64,000 bases of DNA from Basidiobolus meristosporus CBS 931.73 (Eukaryota > Basidiobolomycota > Basidiobolomycetes > Basidiobolales > Basidiobolaceae): contig MCFE01000361.1 in NCBI GenBank assembly GCA_002104905.1, forward strand, positions 23,327 to 87,326. The letters are read 5' to 3'. The position numbers and the translations under genes are program-made. The first letter of the stretch is position 1, and each line of letters starts with the position of its first letter. This document shows, piece by piece, positions 11,571-20,709 of this stretch. The notes below the pieces were generated by a model, which did not search any database, was not told where the DNA came from, and saw only the letters and a list, made by a program, of their open reading frames with translations.

Positions 11571-14500
11571 TCATGGGCCTTGAACGAGATGCAAGATTGC
11601 TTGCTGCCTCGCAAGAATAATCCGAAGTGGTCCCAGAGCACCGAGTTGATCTGGCTGAGCACTGAGGCGATTTATCTTGTCGGATGAGCTTCGACAGTCT
11701 CTGTTCAACTCATTTTTGATCTTGGCACGCAGGGTCGATACATCGGCCTCCAAAGAGAGCAGCTGCACAATAAATGATCGTGCCTTCTCGGCCACAAGAT
11801 CGTCAGAGTCGGCTAGAAGGGAGACCAGGGTCCTAAGGTCTTGCCCTTCCCACATCTTTATCCAGTGGTTAACCAAAACCGGGTCTTGCTCAGCGATAGT
11901 GGTAAGCGAGACAAGTATCGATACGGTGTGTGCTCTGATTTGGGGCAGCGGAGACAGAGATAAAAGTTTGCTCAAAGAGATGCCAGCACTGGAAGCAAGG
12001 ATGCGCTCGCCAAGTGCTCTAGCAGCAGCTATTGTGCGGTGTGAAGATAAATAGTGGTTCAGCAACCCTGCAAACTCCGCTACGGTCTGGGAGACGGTAT
12101 AGGCGGAGCTGCTCCATTTCGGTTTCTTTTTCTTCGACTTCTTGCCATGGAGCTTTGATTTATTCACCACCTCGGCGACAAACGACTCCGATAGCTTGGC
12201 CAGGCATTCTTCGAATCGTGTGTAAGCTTGTTCTCGGGTTTGGGGGTTGTCGTAGAGCATGTTGAATGTAGCCTCGAACAAAGGTGACAGCCCAGGGATC
12301 TTATTCATGGTAAACATATCCAGCATGTCGTACCATACTGGATGGTCCGAATTCCCAATGTCAACCTCATGATCCAACGTGCATTGCACAAGCTGGACAA
12401 CCATCTCCTGCAGCGCCTTCGGGGACTGGGGATAAAGGGAGATCAGGGCCAGAATCCAAAGGCGATCTATCTTCTTTCTCTTCCACTGGTGTAACCACAT
12501 ATCCGATATCCTTGATTGGATATTGTATTGCTCCAACTGCGTGATGGCTTGTACCAGCAGGAGCAACCCACGACTGGCGTCAGGCTGAATAAGTGCCTCC
12601 AGCGAGCCCAGCTCCTGACTCTTGACCTCGATATCCTTCGAATTGAAAAACAGAAACGAGAACCATGCCTCATCGATGACCAACGTCTCAAAAAGATGCG
12701 CAGCCAAAGACTGATCCTTCTCGACTATCACGTCTATCATCACCGGAAGGATAAGATTATAAAACCACTTGATGGAGCCCGGCTCGGAATGCTCTTTCAG
12801 CGCGGTAAGGAGCTCAAGAATGATGGCAAATCTAGAGTCTTCAGGCTCGTCAGCGAGCAGGATATACAGCTGGTTCTGGGCAGCGATGCTACCAGGGTTG
12901 TTGAAATAGTTCACCAGCGTAGGGCGTAGTTCCTGCGACTTGAACAACGCCTCTCGGTTCTTCCAGGAGGTGAAGAATACGGACACAAGAGCAGCAGACA
13001 TCGTGGATTTGTTCTTGTCGTCTTTGAGTAGAGACAGAAGCTGATGCATGTAATTGGTAGTGTTCTCGGTGCCAACGTTAGAGGTGTCGTCCCAATCTAT
13101 CTTCTCGATCAGCCATTTGAAGTACCTCTTCTGCACTAAAGGGGAGGTGATGGAAAGACAGTCGATAATCCATGTGACCAGATGGTCATTGGTGTTTTCT
13201 TCGGTCAGGTACTGCAGCAGATTTTGGCAAAGGTCGGGGCATTTGACATCGATGCTGTAATCGGCTTGGAGTTCCGCGGTGGGGTCAAAGATTAAACTGA
13301 CCCTTTCGGTGGTGGGATTGAACAGCTGGACAAGTGCATAGAAAGGGCTTGCTCGTTTGTTGTATATACGCTTCCTTTTCTTGACCATGGCGGAGAGTGG
13401 CTCAAGAATAAGCTGAAATTTCTCTGGCTCCCAGGTCAGCCAGACCGCGATAACGTGCTCCAACAGAAATTTCCTATCGCTGGGATACTGGCTTCCAATC
13501 AAATCTTTCAACTGCTCGCTGAACGTTGTGACCGATTCTTCTCCCGCATAGCGGATCCATAACTCAACTCCCTTGGTGACCAGTTTGTCGCGGTCATACA
13601 TCGCATGAGGCGGCGGTGCAACTATGAAGTCTGGTCCAAGCACGTTATCGATCTTCGGTTTATCGACAGCTACCCCAATAATAGATGTTGCTCTGGGTTC
13701 TGCACCTATGCTAGGGACTTTGTCAGAAGGTTGGGGTGTGCTTGCGTTTCCGCCCGGACCCGCTGTGGAAGAGATAGAAAGGTCACGGATGCCTGAGCTT
13801 GACGGTCGTATGACCGGGGGTATGGGTTTTGGAAGAGTTTCCTGCTTAGGGACAGGGGACAACGGCGGCCTGGTATTCTGGCTACTTGATGATGTAGAAG
13901 TGGATGTTGGCATGCCGATATTGTGGTGGCCTGACTTTGACGGGTTGATGATTGGAACGTCAAGACTCTTCGGGCGTTTGATCTCGGGCGGGTGCGGATT
14001 TTCCACAGTGTTGGTCAAGAACATCCAATTGGAATTGGCATTTTCCTCGCTTAGATTGTAAACACCTTGACCAGAGGCCTGTTTCAAAAATGAAGCCATT
14101 CCCTGGACTGATTCGGTGGTCAAGGGCTGCTCACTTTGTCTGCTGGGCTGAAGATGATCAGATAAGTTGGTGATGGGGGTGCCGGACTCCGGAGTGAAAG
14201 CACCTTGTCCCGTAAACGGGGCTATCTTGGGTTGTGTGTCTGAACCGCTAGGCTTGGTTGGAATTGGCGGGTTAAGGAGAAGCGACTGTAATGAGCCCCC
14301 ATTCCTTTTTGGCGATGCTTCAGTAAAAGTATTCGCTTGAGGGTTTCTCGCGGGAGAAGTATACCGATTTCCTTCCGAGTTCGTGGGATTGCTCAACAAT
14401 ATATTTTGGAAACCGTGTGGTGTGGAGGATGACGGGGCTGAAGGCATCACATGCCTAGCAGTAAGGTTAGAGATGACCATTCCGTCGTTTATGTTCGGAT

Positions 14501-15596
14501 TTCTGTTTGATGGTTGATGTGTAATAATGGGACTCGGTTGGTTCTCGACTGCTGGAGGGTAGGTGCTATTCATATGCTGTGGTAGCTCTCTCTTGTAAGC
14601 AGTAAGGCTCTGTGGAGTGAAAGAGGTAGGCGTATTTGACATATGGGGCATTTCAGCGGTTGGCGTTGAAGTCTGCTTCCTTCGAAAGATTTCATCTAAA
14701 TAGGAATTACTTGGACCACTAGTTGGAGCGGAGGTTTGTCTGAATACTGAAGATTCTTTTCGATAAGCGTCATTCATAGAAGTTGTAGCATCCGGAATCA
14801 GATTGCTATGTGGATAATTTTCCTGCTTAACAGCTGAACCAAAAGGAGACACGTATTGATACTGATTTAGGTTTTCCATCCGACTACTAGGCATTTTTTC
14901 CGTTGAGGTTCCGGTGTGATATTCATGGGGGTTGCTGCTAGCATACCGCTGGTCGGCAGCCATTGGCGCGATTGGGGTTTGCCGAGGATCAGCCATTCCG
15001 CTCCTCTCATCCGTAACGTTGTTGAATACATAGGAGCCAGATCTAGGTGCCACATTCGAGGCCTTGGCACTATATACATTCCTATTGTAGTGTTCAGGAT
15101 TTGAAAAGATGCTAGCGCCTGCATTGTCTGTCCAACGGGGTGTTCCTTGTGGAGGATTATTGTTGTTGGATTGAATATCAAACATACCGTAGGATTGCGG
15201 GGGTATGGAGGTGGAATTGGTGGGCTCCTTCTGAAACCCGTAGGTTGCCCGCTCTCTCTCAAACATGGTTCCAGAATTCAACGGATTGGGATATGAGGGC
15301 AAAGAGGTTGAGGTTTTGTGATACGGCGCAAAATTTGATATGGTAGGATTGGCCGATGCCTGTGGCAATGAAGGAATGTTTGTAATTGCTGGTAAGGTGG
15401 GGTTCGAATGCATTTGTGGATCCAAGCCAGGAAATCTGTTTGTGTCTTGACCATATTCAGGTCTCATTTGTTCTCGAGGGATTTCTTGGTTGTATTCGTT
15501 TCGAGAGAATTTCTGGTTCCTCGGATCTACTTGGTATGAACCTCGAGGTCTCTTTGGGGGTTGTGAGCCTTGATACTCATAGTAATACTTGTCCAT
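11571..15596 (-). CDS. Large uncharacterised protein: disordered N-terminus, helical-repeat C-terminus
   Basis: A single open frame of 1,341 residues, starting MDKYYYEYQGSQPPKRPRG, has no intron that I can see, unlike every neighbour. Residues 1 to about 640 are Asn/Gln/Ser/Thr/Pro-rich and surely disordered. From about residue 660 to 1,300 the protein is built of amphipathic helices in the style of ARM/HEAT or TPR-like superhelices (for example DLCQNLLQYLTEENTNDHLV, RFAIILELLTALKEHSEPGS, RTLVSLLADSDDLVAEKARS). A basic patch HGKKSKKKKPKW near residue 1,140 could be a nuclear signal. The length and layout are compatible with a nuclear scaffold such as an Integrator- or Symplekin-type subunit, but I cannot identify it and give no symbol. 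It diverges from the BORCS5-like gene across 504 bp. Confidence 0.8.
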   Translation of the reverse strand: MDKYYYEYQGSQPPKRPRGSYQVDPRNQKFSRNEYNQEIPREQMRPEYGQDTNRFPGLDPQMHSNPTLPAITNIPSLPQASANPTISNFAPYHKTSTSLPSYPNPLNSGTMFERERATYGFQKEPTNSTSIPPQSYGMFDIQSNNNNPPQGTPRWTDNAGASIFSNPEHYNRNVYSAKASNVAPRSGSYVFNNVTDERSGMADPRQTPIAPMAADQRYASSNPHEYHTGTSTEKMPSSRMENLNQYQYVSPFGSAVKQENYPHSNLIPDATTSMNDAYRKESSVFRQTSAPTSGPSNSYLDEIFRRKQTSTPTAEMPHMSNTPTSFTPQSLTAYKRELPQHMNSTYPPAVENQPSPIITHQPSNRNPNINDGMVISNLTARHVMPSAPSSSTPHGFQNILLSNPTNSEGNRYTSPARNPQANTFTEASPKRNGGSLQSLLLNPPIPTKPSGSDTQPKIAPFTGQGAFTPESGTPITNLSDHLQPSRQSEQPLTTESVQGMASFLKQASGQGVYNLSEENANSNWMFLTNTVENPHPPEIKRPKSLDVPIINPSKSGHHNIGMPTSTSTSSSSQNTRPPLSPVPKQETLPKPIPPVIRPSSSGIRDLSISSTAGPGGNASTPQPSDKVPSIGAEPRATSIIGVAVDKPKIDNVLGPDFIVAPPPHAMYDRDKLVTKGVELWIRYAGEESVTTFSEQLKDLIGSQYPSDRKFLLEHVIAVWLTWEPEKFQLILEPLSAMVKKRKRIYNKRASPFYALVQLFNPTTERVSLIFDPTAELQADYSIDVKCPDLCQNLLQYLTEENTNDHLVTWIIDCLSITSPLVQKRYFKWLIEKIDWDDTSNVGTENTTNYMHQLLSLLKDDKNKSTMSAALVSVFFTSWKNREALFKSQELRPTLVNYFNNPGSIAAQNQLYILLADEPEDSRFAIILELLTALKEHSEPGSIKWFYNLILPVMIDVIVEKDQSLAAHLFETLVIDEAWFSFLFFNSKDIEVKSQELGSLEALIQPDASRGLLLLVQAITQLEQYNIQSRISDMWLHQWKRKKIDRLWILALISLYPQSPKALQEMVVQLVQCTLDHEVDIGNSDHPVWYDMLDMFTMNKIPGLSPLFEATFNMLYDNPQTREQAYTRFEECLAKLSESFVAEVVNKSKLHGKKSKKKKPKWSSSAYTVSQTVAEFAGLLNHYLSSHRTIAAARALGERILASSAGISLSKLLSLSPLPQIRAHTVSILVSLTTIAEQDPVLVNHWIKMWEGQDLRTLVSLLADSDDLVAEKARSFIVQLLSLEADVSTLRAKIKNELNRDCRSSSDKINRLSAQPDQLGALGPLRIILARQQAILHLVQGP

Positions 15597-16100
15597 CGTT
15601 CCTAAGACCTTCCTGGTCCTTCGATATGAAAGTGCAAATCGATTCTTGGTTGCTTTTGTTGAGGAAAAGGCGAATTGGGCATTTTATAGAGGCATAGATC
15701 AATTTCCTGATCGGTTGTTCCCAAAAATTATTTCATCACAGTGGTATTAATGCATGTATAGTAAACATGGTTCCCGCTCCCTCCTCAATCGATGGGCTGG
15801 AGGTTAGGTCTTGTGCTGTCTCCTCTTTCTCGGAGAATTGCGATGTTATTCTGCTTTCAAATCACCTTATTTTACCAGTGGCATGTCACTAGAATGACAG
15901 CTCCAAGGAAGGTTTCAAGGTTGGATTTGCATGGATATCCGTTCCATTTAATGTTGATCTGAGCTCATACATAACCACGAGATTAATCATTTTGTAAAGA
16001 TTTATCCCAACATTTCAATCATCCTGGCTTTTCTGTAAGAGCCCTAGAGTGCATGTACCAATTCATTTCGTAATTCTACCATCTTAAAGAGTCGTCAATC
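15597..16100. promoter_or_regulatory. Divergent intergenic region between the 1,341-aa gene and the BORCS5-like gene
   Basis: These 504 bp contain the 5' flanks of both genes. I see no open frame of note and no repeat from the transposon families to the right. No clear TATA box or operator can be claimed. Confidence 0.45.
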
Positions 16101-17861
16101 ATGGTAATCTTGAAGTCCTCCCTTCATGCTTTCCTTTGGCTATCGTTTCATTCCACTTACACAGGCTTAGCTGACATTGCTCCGTGAATTTTTAGGGTCA
16201 AGAGCATTCGAAGGTGTCTTTGGAACAACGCAAAAATACCACCACACAGGTGCCTACGCTATCCACACTACGCCACACAATCGCCTCCAACTCCAACTCA
16301 AACTCCACCTCCTCATCTTTGTCAACCCACACTCCTGAATCCAGACCGACTTACCAAAGCTATACGACCCAGCCACTTAATATAGCGTCAGCAAGCAGTA
16401 TCGATACTTCAATCCTCTCAACATCTGCCCCTACAACTCAACAATATTCGATTATGGCAACACTGTACCCAGATACAAGATCGGAGCATAAGGGGATCCC
16501 TTCCGCCTATTTCAAAAGACGAACCTATTCAGTTGAGAGTAAGAGAAGTGCCTACAAACCTAGAACGCTATCTGATTACCCAAAGGTAAGCCTACGTCGT
16601 GTCCCGACCACTTCGTTACCTGTGCTTATCTCCCCGAATGATCACAGGGTCTCGTCACAGTAAACTTAATCGATCATACTTCGGATAATGAAGAACCGGA
16701 GCTCCAGTTACTTGCCCAGAGCCAAAGGGTATTTACTGACTCAGCGATTTAAAGATGGGCTCACTTTCATTTATCAAGCCGCTTCTTAGTTTCAGCCACT
16801 TGTAAAATCCTCCGGTTATACCTCCTTTGGCTTCGGTAACCTCTGGGGCTCTACCTCCCCATCTCCTGATATATCGGGGTTGAGTAAGTCATTGAAGCCT
16901 GGTCGCGGAGACATTTCTCAACAGCACATTAACAACCATCCAGCACTAGATTCCGACCCGCTCGCTAACATTTGCACAGACTTGCAAGGCCACGTGAGAA
17001 GAAATGCCTACCAGGTGTCGGAAGACCAAGTTAGATGTGTCTTTATTGATGTTTGGCAGACTCATCTCTAACAAAGACTCCTACTTTCGTAGCGTTCTCT
17101 CGCAGACAATCTGAAAGCAATGGACGAGTTCTCCTCGGAGCTTTGGAATGGCGTGAGTGCCAACTTACAAGACATGAAAACATGCGCCGATCAGCTCAGC
17201 AATGGTCCGTATCTTCCTAAAACTGATTTCCTGTTGATAGTCATCTCACTTGATGTACCCTGTAGTCACCGCGCTTCAACAACAAATCGAGAACACCCAT
17301 CAGCTATTGTTCAACGTCTTTCAGACTTTGGGGAAGTTGAACTCTTTGTTGCCAGAGGCGCAGAGAGTCGAGTCGCTTTCAGAAGACCAATACCCTGCTC
17401 TTCAGCGAGCCTACCAGACTTCGCTACGTAAGCGTTCAGGATCTGTCAGCGTTGAGAGAAATCGGTTGTCTTTACCTAGCCGACGTGGTAAAGAAACCAC
17501 CACCCTCACGCTGAACAATGTTTTCTCCGGCGCTGACTCTTACGGTGATGTGAGCAGCTATCGTGCCCCATCCCCGGCACCATCGATTCATAATGCCGAA
17601 AGCTCAGCTTCAAGAACGTTGAAAGAGCTGGCCTCGCGGTCGGATAAAGAGCGCTCCACCTCTTGGTCCACCGTTTTTAACACGCCCTCTCGCCGGGCCC
17701 TCCCTATGAGGCAACAAATATCGCGTGCGGAGCGATATAGTGGCGCTGACACCGCCTCCCCCGATATTGACCGCCTGTTGCATCTTTCCTCTTTACAACT
17801 ACCAGATTCCCCTCAAGAAACTGTACACCACGTTCCTAACCTAAACAACCATAATCCATAA
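16101..17861 (+). CDS. BORCS5-like subunit of the BORC lysosome/vacuole-positioning complex
   Basis: BORCS5 (myrlysin/LOH12CR1) is the N-myristoylated BORC subunit that helps recruit ARL8 to lysosomes. Six exons fit: 16101-16103, 16196-16585, 16648-16728, 16790-17029, 17093-17204 and 17266-17861, for about 473 residues. Exon 1 is only the ATG, and splicing yields MGQEHSKVSLEQ, a good myristoylation signal (Gly2, Ser6, Lys7). Blocks shared with animal BORCS5 appear in order: VTVNLIDHTSDNEEPELQ, FQPLVKSSG, CTDLQGHVRRNAYQVSEDQ, a helical stretch, and LGKLNSLLPEAQRVESLS (compare the LNSMLPEGERLE motif of animals). The Ser/Thr/Asn-rich segment before exon 3 and the last 150 Ser-rich residues are fungal extensions and look disordered. 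Nothing is broken. It is the last host gene before the transposon tract. Confidence 0.8.
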
Positions 17862-18203
17862 TCCTGGGAGTCCCGTCCACCTTGTAGTATACACTTCTTC
17901 ATGTATCATAGACTTGAAACTGCCGATGCTCACTTCTCTGCAGTCTCGCCAGTAAGAGCCAGTTGGTTGGTGGTGAATCAGGTGCCACACCAGTTTGTAG
18001 TGTGACTTGCTGAGCTTGAATAAACTCCATGGAGCTTGGTCCATTTCATCAATTGCAAGAGGCTAAAATATGGACTCTAGTGCTCTGAAGCATGAGCGTG
18101 AACAGACTGCCCGGGATTTATTGGATTCCGGAAACTCGCCTTTGCAGTTTGATTGCAAGTTACGGAGTAATGCTAAGGATTGTGCACTCACTGAAGAAAC
18201 TGT
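17862..18203. other. Intergenic spacer, gene island to transposon tract
   Basis: There is no supported gene. A 67-codon minus-strand frame (17841-18044) and a 62-codon plus frame (18070-18258) lack any family features. The spacer probably holds the BORCS5-like terminator. The first transposon sequence starts at about 18,204. Confidence 0.6.
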
Positions 18204-18345
18204 TTCTGTTGTAAATTTCGTAATTACTCCTAAATATTCATCCAACTTAGTCACATAGATCATTGTCTCCAAACCTTCAAGAATTCTGGCCAAACTCCTT
18301 GCCAGGATTTACTTTGAATCTTCTCATCAAAATATTCCCTATGAA
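18204..18345 (+). repeat. Truncated Copia family 1 LTR
   Basis: The stretch starts TGTTGTAAATTTCGTAATTA and follows the same order as the complete family 1 LTRs (the CCAACTTAGTCAC-, AGATCATT- and CAGGATTTACTT-like blocks). It breaks off after about 140 bp where the foldback element begins. It is diverged, so it is an old insertion. Confidence 0.75.
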
Positions 18346-18880
18346 AAATCTCAAACTTGGATTTCATCTGATAATATGATGGTATTCTAACAGTATTTTG
18401 CCGGTATTCAGCTGGTGTTTTTCCTTTGAATTTTTAGTTGCAATTTTTGGTGGAAGTAGTGTGTAGCTGATTGCCAAATTTAGCATGAATGCTACCCTAA
18501 GAAAAGAAAATCAAGAACAGTCCTGGAGAATACAGCATAGTATCAACTGAGTTCCACATTTCTCCAAATTTACAACTCTCAACATTTTAGGTACTAGCTA
18601 TTTGGTAGACCGGCATATTTTCCAGGAGGAGGCTAGGGTACCTAGCACTCATGCCCAATTTAGTAATCATCTACTCACTACCTCCCCCAAAAATTGCAAC
18701 TAAAAATCTGAAGGAAAAACACTGGCTGAACACCAGCATAATGCTGCCTGAATACCAGCAGATCATCAGCTGAATTCCTGGTTTGAGATCTCAGATTGGG
18801 CTAGTTTACCTAGTCTTCTCCCTGAAAATATGTTGGCTTGTCTGCCAAATAGCTAGCACCTGAGATACTCAGAATATTAA
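18346..18880. mobile_element. Foldback-type element with long, imperfect inverted arms
   Basis: Bases 18,350-18,510 (including TTTTTAGTTGCAATTTTTGG) are repeated in inverse orientation at about 18,640-18,800 (CCAAAAATTGCAACTAAAAA). The similarity runs for some 150 bp with scattered mismatches. A second inverted pair, AGCTATTTGGTAGACCGGCA near 18,597 and its complement-like stretch near 18,830-18,860, overlaps the first. There is no coding capacity. It looks like a MITE/foldback DNA element or two overlapping ones, not related to the Harbinger foldback by its ends. The borders are approximate. Confidence 0.6.
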
Positions 18881-18910
18881 GTTTAGAGAAACTTGGAATT
18901 AGCTGATATC

Positions 18911-19612
18911 TGTTGTAAAATTTGTAATTCCACCTAGATATTCACCTAACTTAGTCACTTAGATCATTACCTTCAAATCCTAGAGAATACTGACACAATT
19001 CCTTGTTGGGATTTATTTAGAATATTCTCACCAAAACATCATGTGCCTAGAACATGGAATATCTCAGAGCTTCCAAACAGCCCCCAACTTTGTGCACCTA
19101 CTTTTGAGACCTTTGAAAACATATTCTATGTGCTTGTTATGCCAAGACCATGTAATACTGTAAATACTGTTGTAAAAATTTGTAATTCCCCCTAAATATG
19201 CACCTAACTTAGTCACTTAAATCATTACCTCTAAATGCTAGAGAATACTGACCAAAATACTTGTTGGGACTTACTCAGAATATTTTCACCAAAATATCAG
19301 GTACCCAGAGCATGAATATTCTCAAAGTTGTTCAAGCAGCCCCAAAATTTTGCACACATGCTCTTGAGACCTTCCTAAGCCTATTCTACATGCTTGGTAT
19401 GCCAAGTGCATGTAAAAGTATAAATACTACTCTTGCATCCAATAAATATACATGTGAAAACTACTTAATCTACTTGTCCTCCCAATCACTTCCAATATCT
19501 CCAAGACTTTTACAACAAATACTACCTTTACATTTAATAAAACCTCAAGTGCAAACTACTTGATCTACTAGTTCTCCTAACTACTTACAATATCTTGAAT
19601 ACTCTTACAACA
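18911..19612 (+). repeat. 5' LTR of Copia relic A, interrupted by a same-family LTR
   Basis: The LTR begins TGTTGTAAAATTTGTAATTC and ends CTCTTACAACA, the family 1 termini (TG..CA). It is split at 19,167/19,518 by a second LTR of the same family. Removing that LTR and one copy of the 5-bp duplication restores a normal LTR of about 347 bp. It is followed directly by gag sequence of relic A. Confidence 0.85.
19168..19517 (+). mobile_element. Solo LTR of Copia family 1 nested in an LTR of the same family
   Basis: 350 bp, TGTTGTAAAAATTTG..TTTTACAACA, flanked by perfect 5-bp duplications AATAC at 19,163-19,167 and 19,518-19,522. No internal region remains, so the element was lost by LTR-LTR recombination. 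Confidence 0.9.
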
Positions 19613-20347
19613 GCTTATGAGCCCCAAGCTATCACTCTCTACAATGTCACTACAGCTATTATTAGAACTGTTCCCTCTGCTGATCAGTTGGATGGATCTA
19701 ACATCCTGGTCTGGAAGGTGAGAATAAAGATGCTGTAACAGGAAAGAAGCCTTTGGGATATTGCTATGGGAGAGGAGTGCTCTCCTAAAAATGCAGGAGC
19801 ACAAGCCTTAAAGTTCCAGAAGAAAGAACAAAGTGCCTTTCACTGCATTTGCTATAATGTTGAAGACAAATTGCTAATTCCATGTTCACAAGTAAAGACA
19901 GCAATTGATGCCTGGAAGGCATTAGAAGACACCTACCAGTCATGTTCAGCTGCTAAGAAAATTTATTCTAGATAAAATTCCTTATTACAAGTATGCCACC
20001 AGGAGGAGAAACAAAAAATTTGACTAACAGAATTTCCCTGTTGGCTGATGACATAAAATCAGTGGGCCTACCAGCTACTGATGACAATGTGCTGGTTATC
20101 ATCCCAAATAGCTTGACAGATAAGTTTCAGGGCCTTGCACAGCCATAGAGTCCAGAACTGAAGATTTGACCTTGAAATGTATATAAAGAAGGCTCCTGAA
20201 TGAACAATTAGAAAAATCAAGCACCAAAAAGAAGGAAGAAGAAAATGCCTTAATAAGCAATGCTAATCCACAAAGAAGGTACTCAGGCCCCTTCAAGGGC
20301 AACAGCAACCTGTTTTAAGCCTACTGCAAAAGAAAAGAACACACAAT
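19613..20347 (+). pseudogene. Copia relic A: gag remnant (left half)
   Basis: Starting with CTTATGAGCCCCAAGC after the LTR, the + strand encodes decayed Copia gag: a SADQLDGSNxxVWKVRIKML-type start, then WKALEDTYQSCSAAKK, which matches the gag of element B (WKALEDTYQSCSAAKKMYLR). Several stops interrupt it. The sequence runs up to the zinc-knuckle region (AYCKRKEHTI), where the 3' LTR of element B begins. The rest of the same relic resumes at 25,380. Confidence 0.85.
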
Positions 20348-20698
20348 TGAATTGCAAGAGTCTTGGAGATATTGGAAGTGATTTGGAGAACAAGGAGATT
20401 ATGTGGTTTTTGCTTAATGATATATTGAATGTAAAAGTAGTATTAATACTCTTACATGGTCTTGGCATAACAATCACCTAGAATAGACTAAGGAAGGTCC
20501 CAAGAACATATGTGCAAAGTTTGAGGCTGTTTGGACAACTTTGAGAATTTTCATGTTCTGGGTACCTGGTATTTTGGTGAAAATATTCCAAGTAAATCCC
20601 AACAAGGAATTTGGCCAGTATTCCATAGGATTTGAAGGTAATGATCTACGTGACTAAGTTAGGTGAATATTTAGGTGGAATTACAAACTTTTACATCA
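20348..20698 (-). repeat. 3' LTR of Copia element B
   Basis: Reverse-oriented family 1 LTR. The + strand view starts near TTGCAAGAGTCTTGGAGATA and ends TTTTACATCA. Both ends carry substitutions relative to the TGTTGTAAG / TTACAACA consensus. Confidence 0.82.
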
Positions 20699-20709
20699 CT
20701 TGCACTCAG

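Noticed and set aside
16214-16663. BORCS5-like gene starting at 16,214
   Set aside because: That position is a GTG codon, not an ATG; the spliced ATG at 16,101 gives a family-typical myristoylated start.
17841-18258. Small open frames in the spacer after the BORCS5-like gene
   Set aside because: Short, no family features, one runs into a degenerate LTR.
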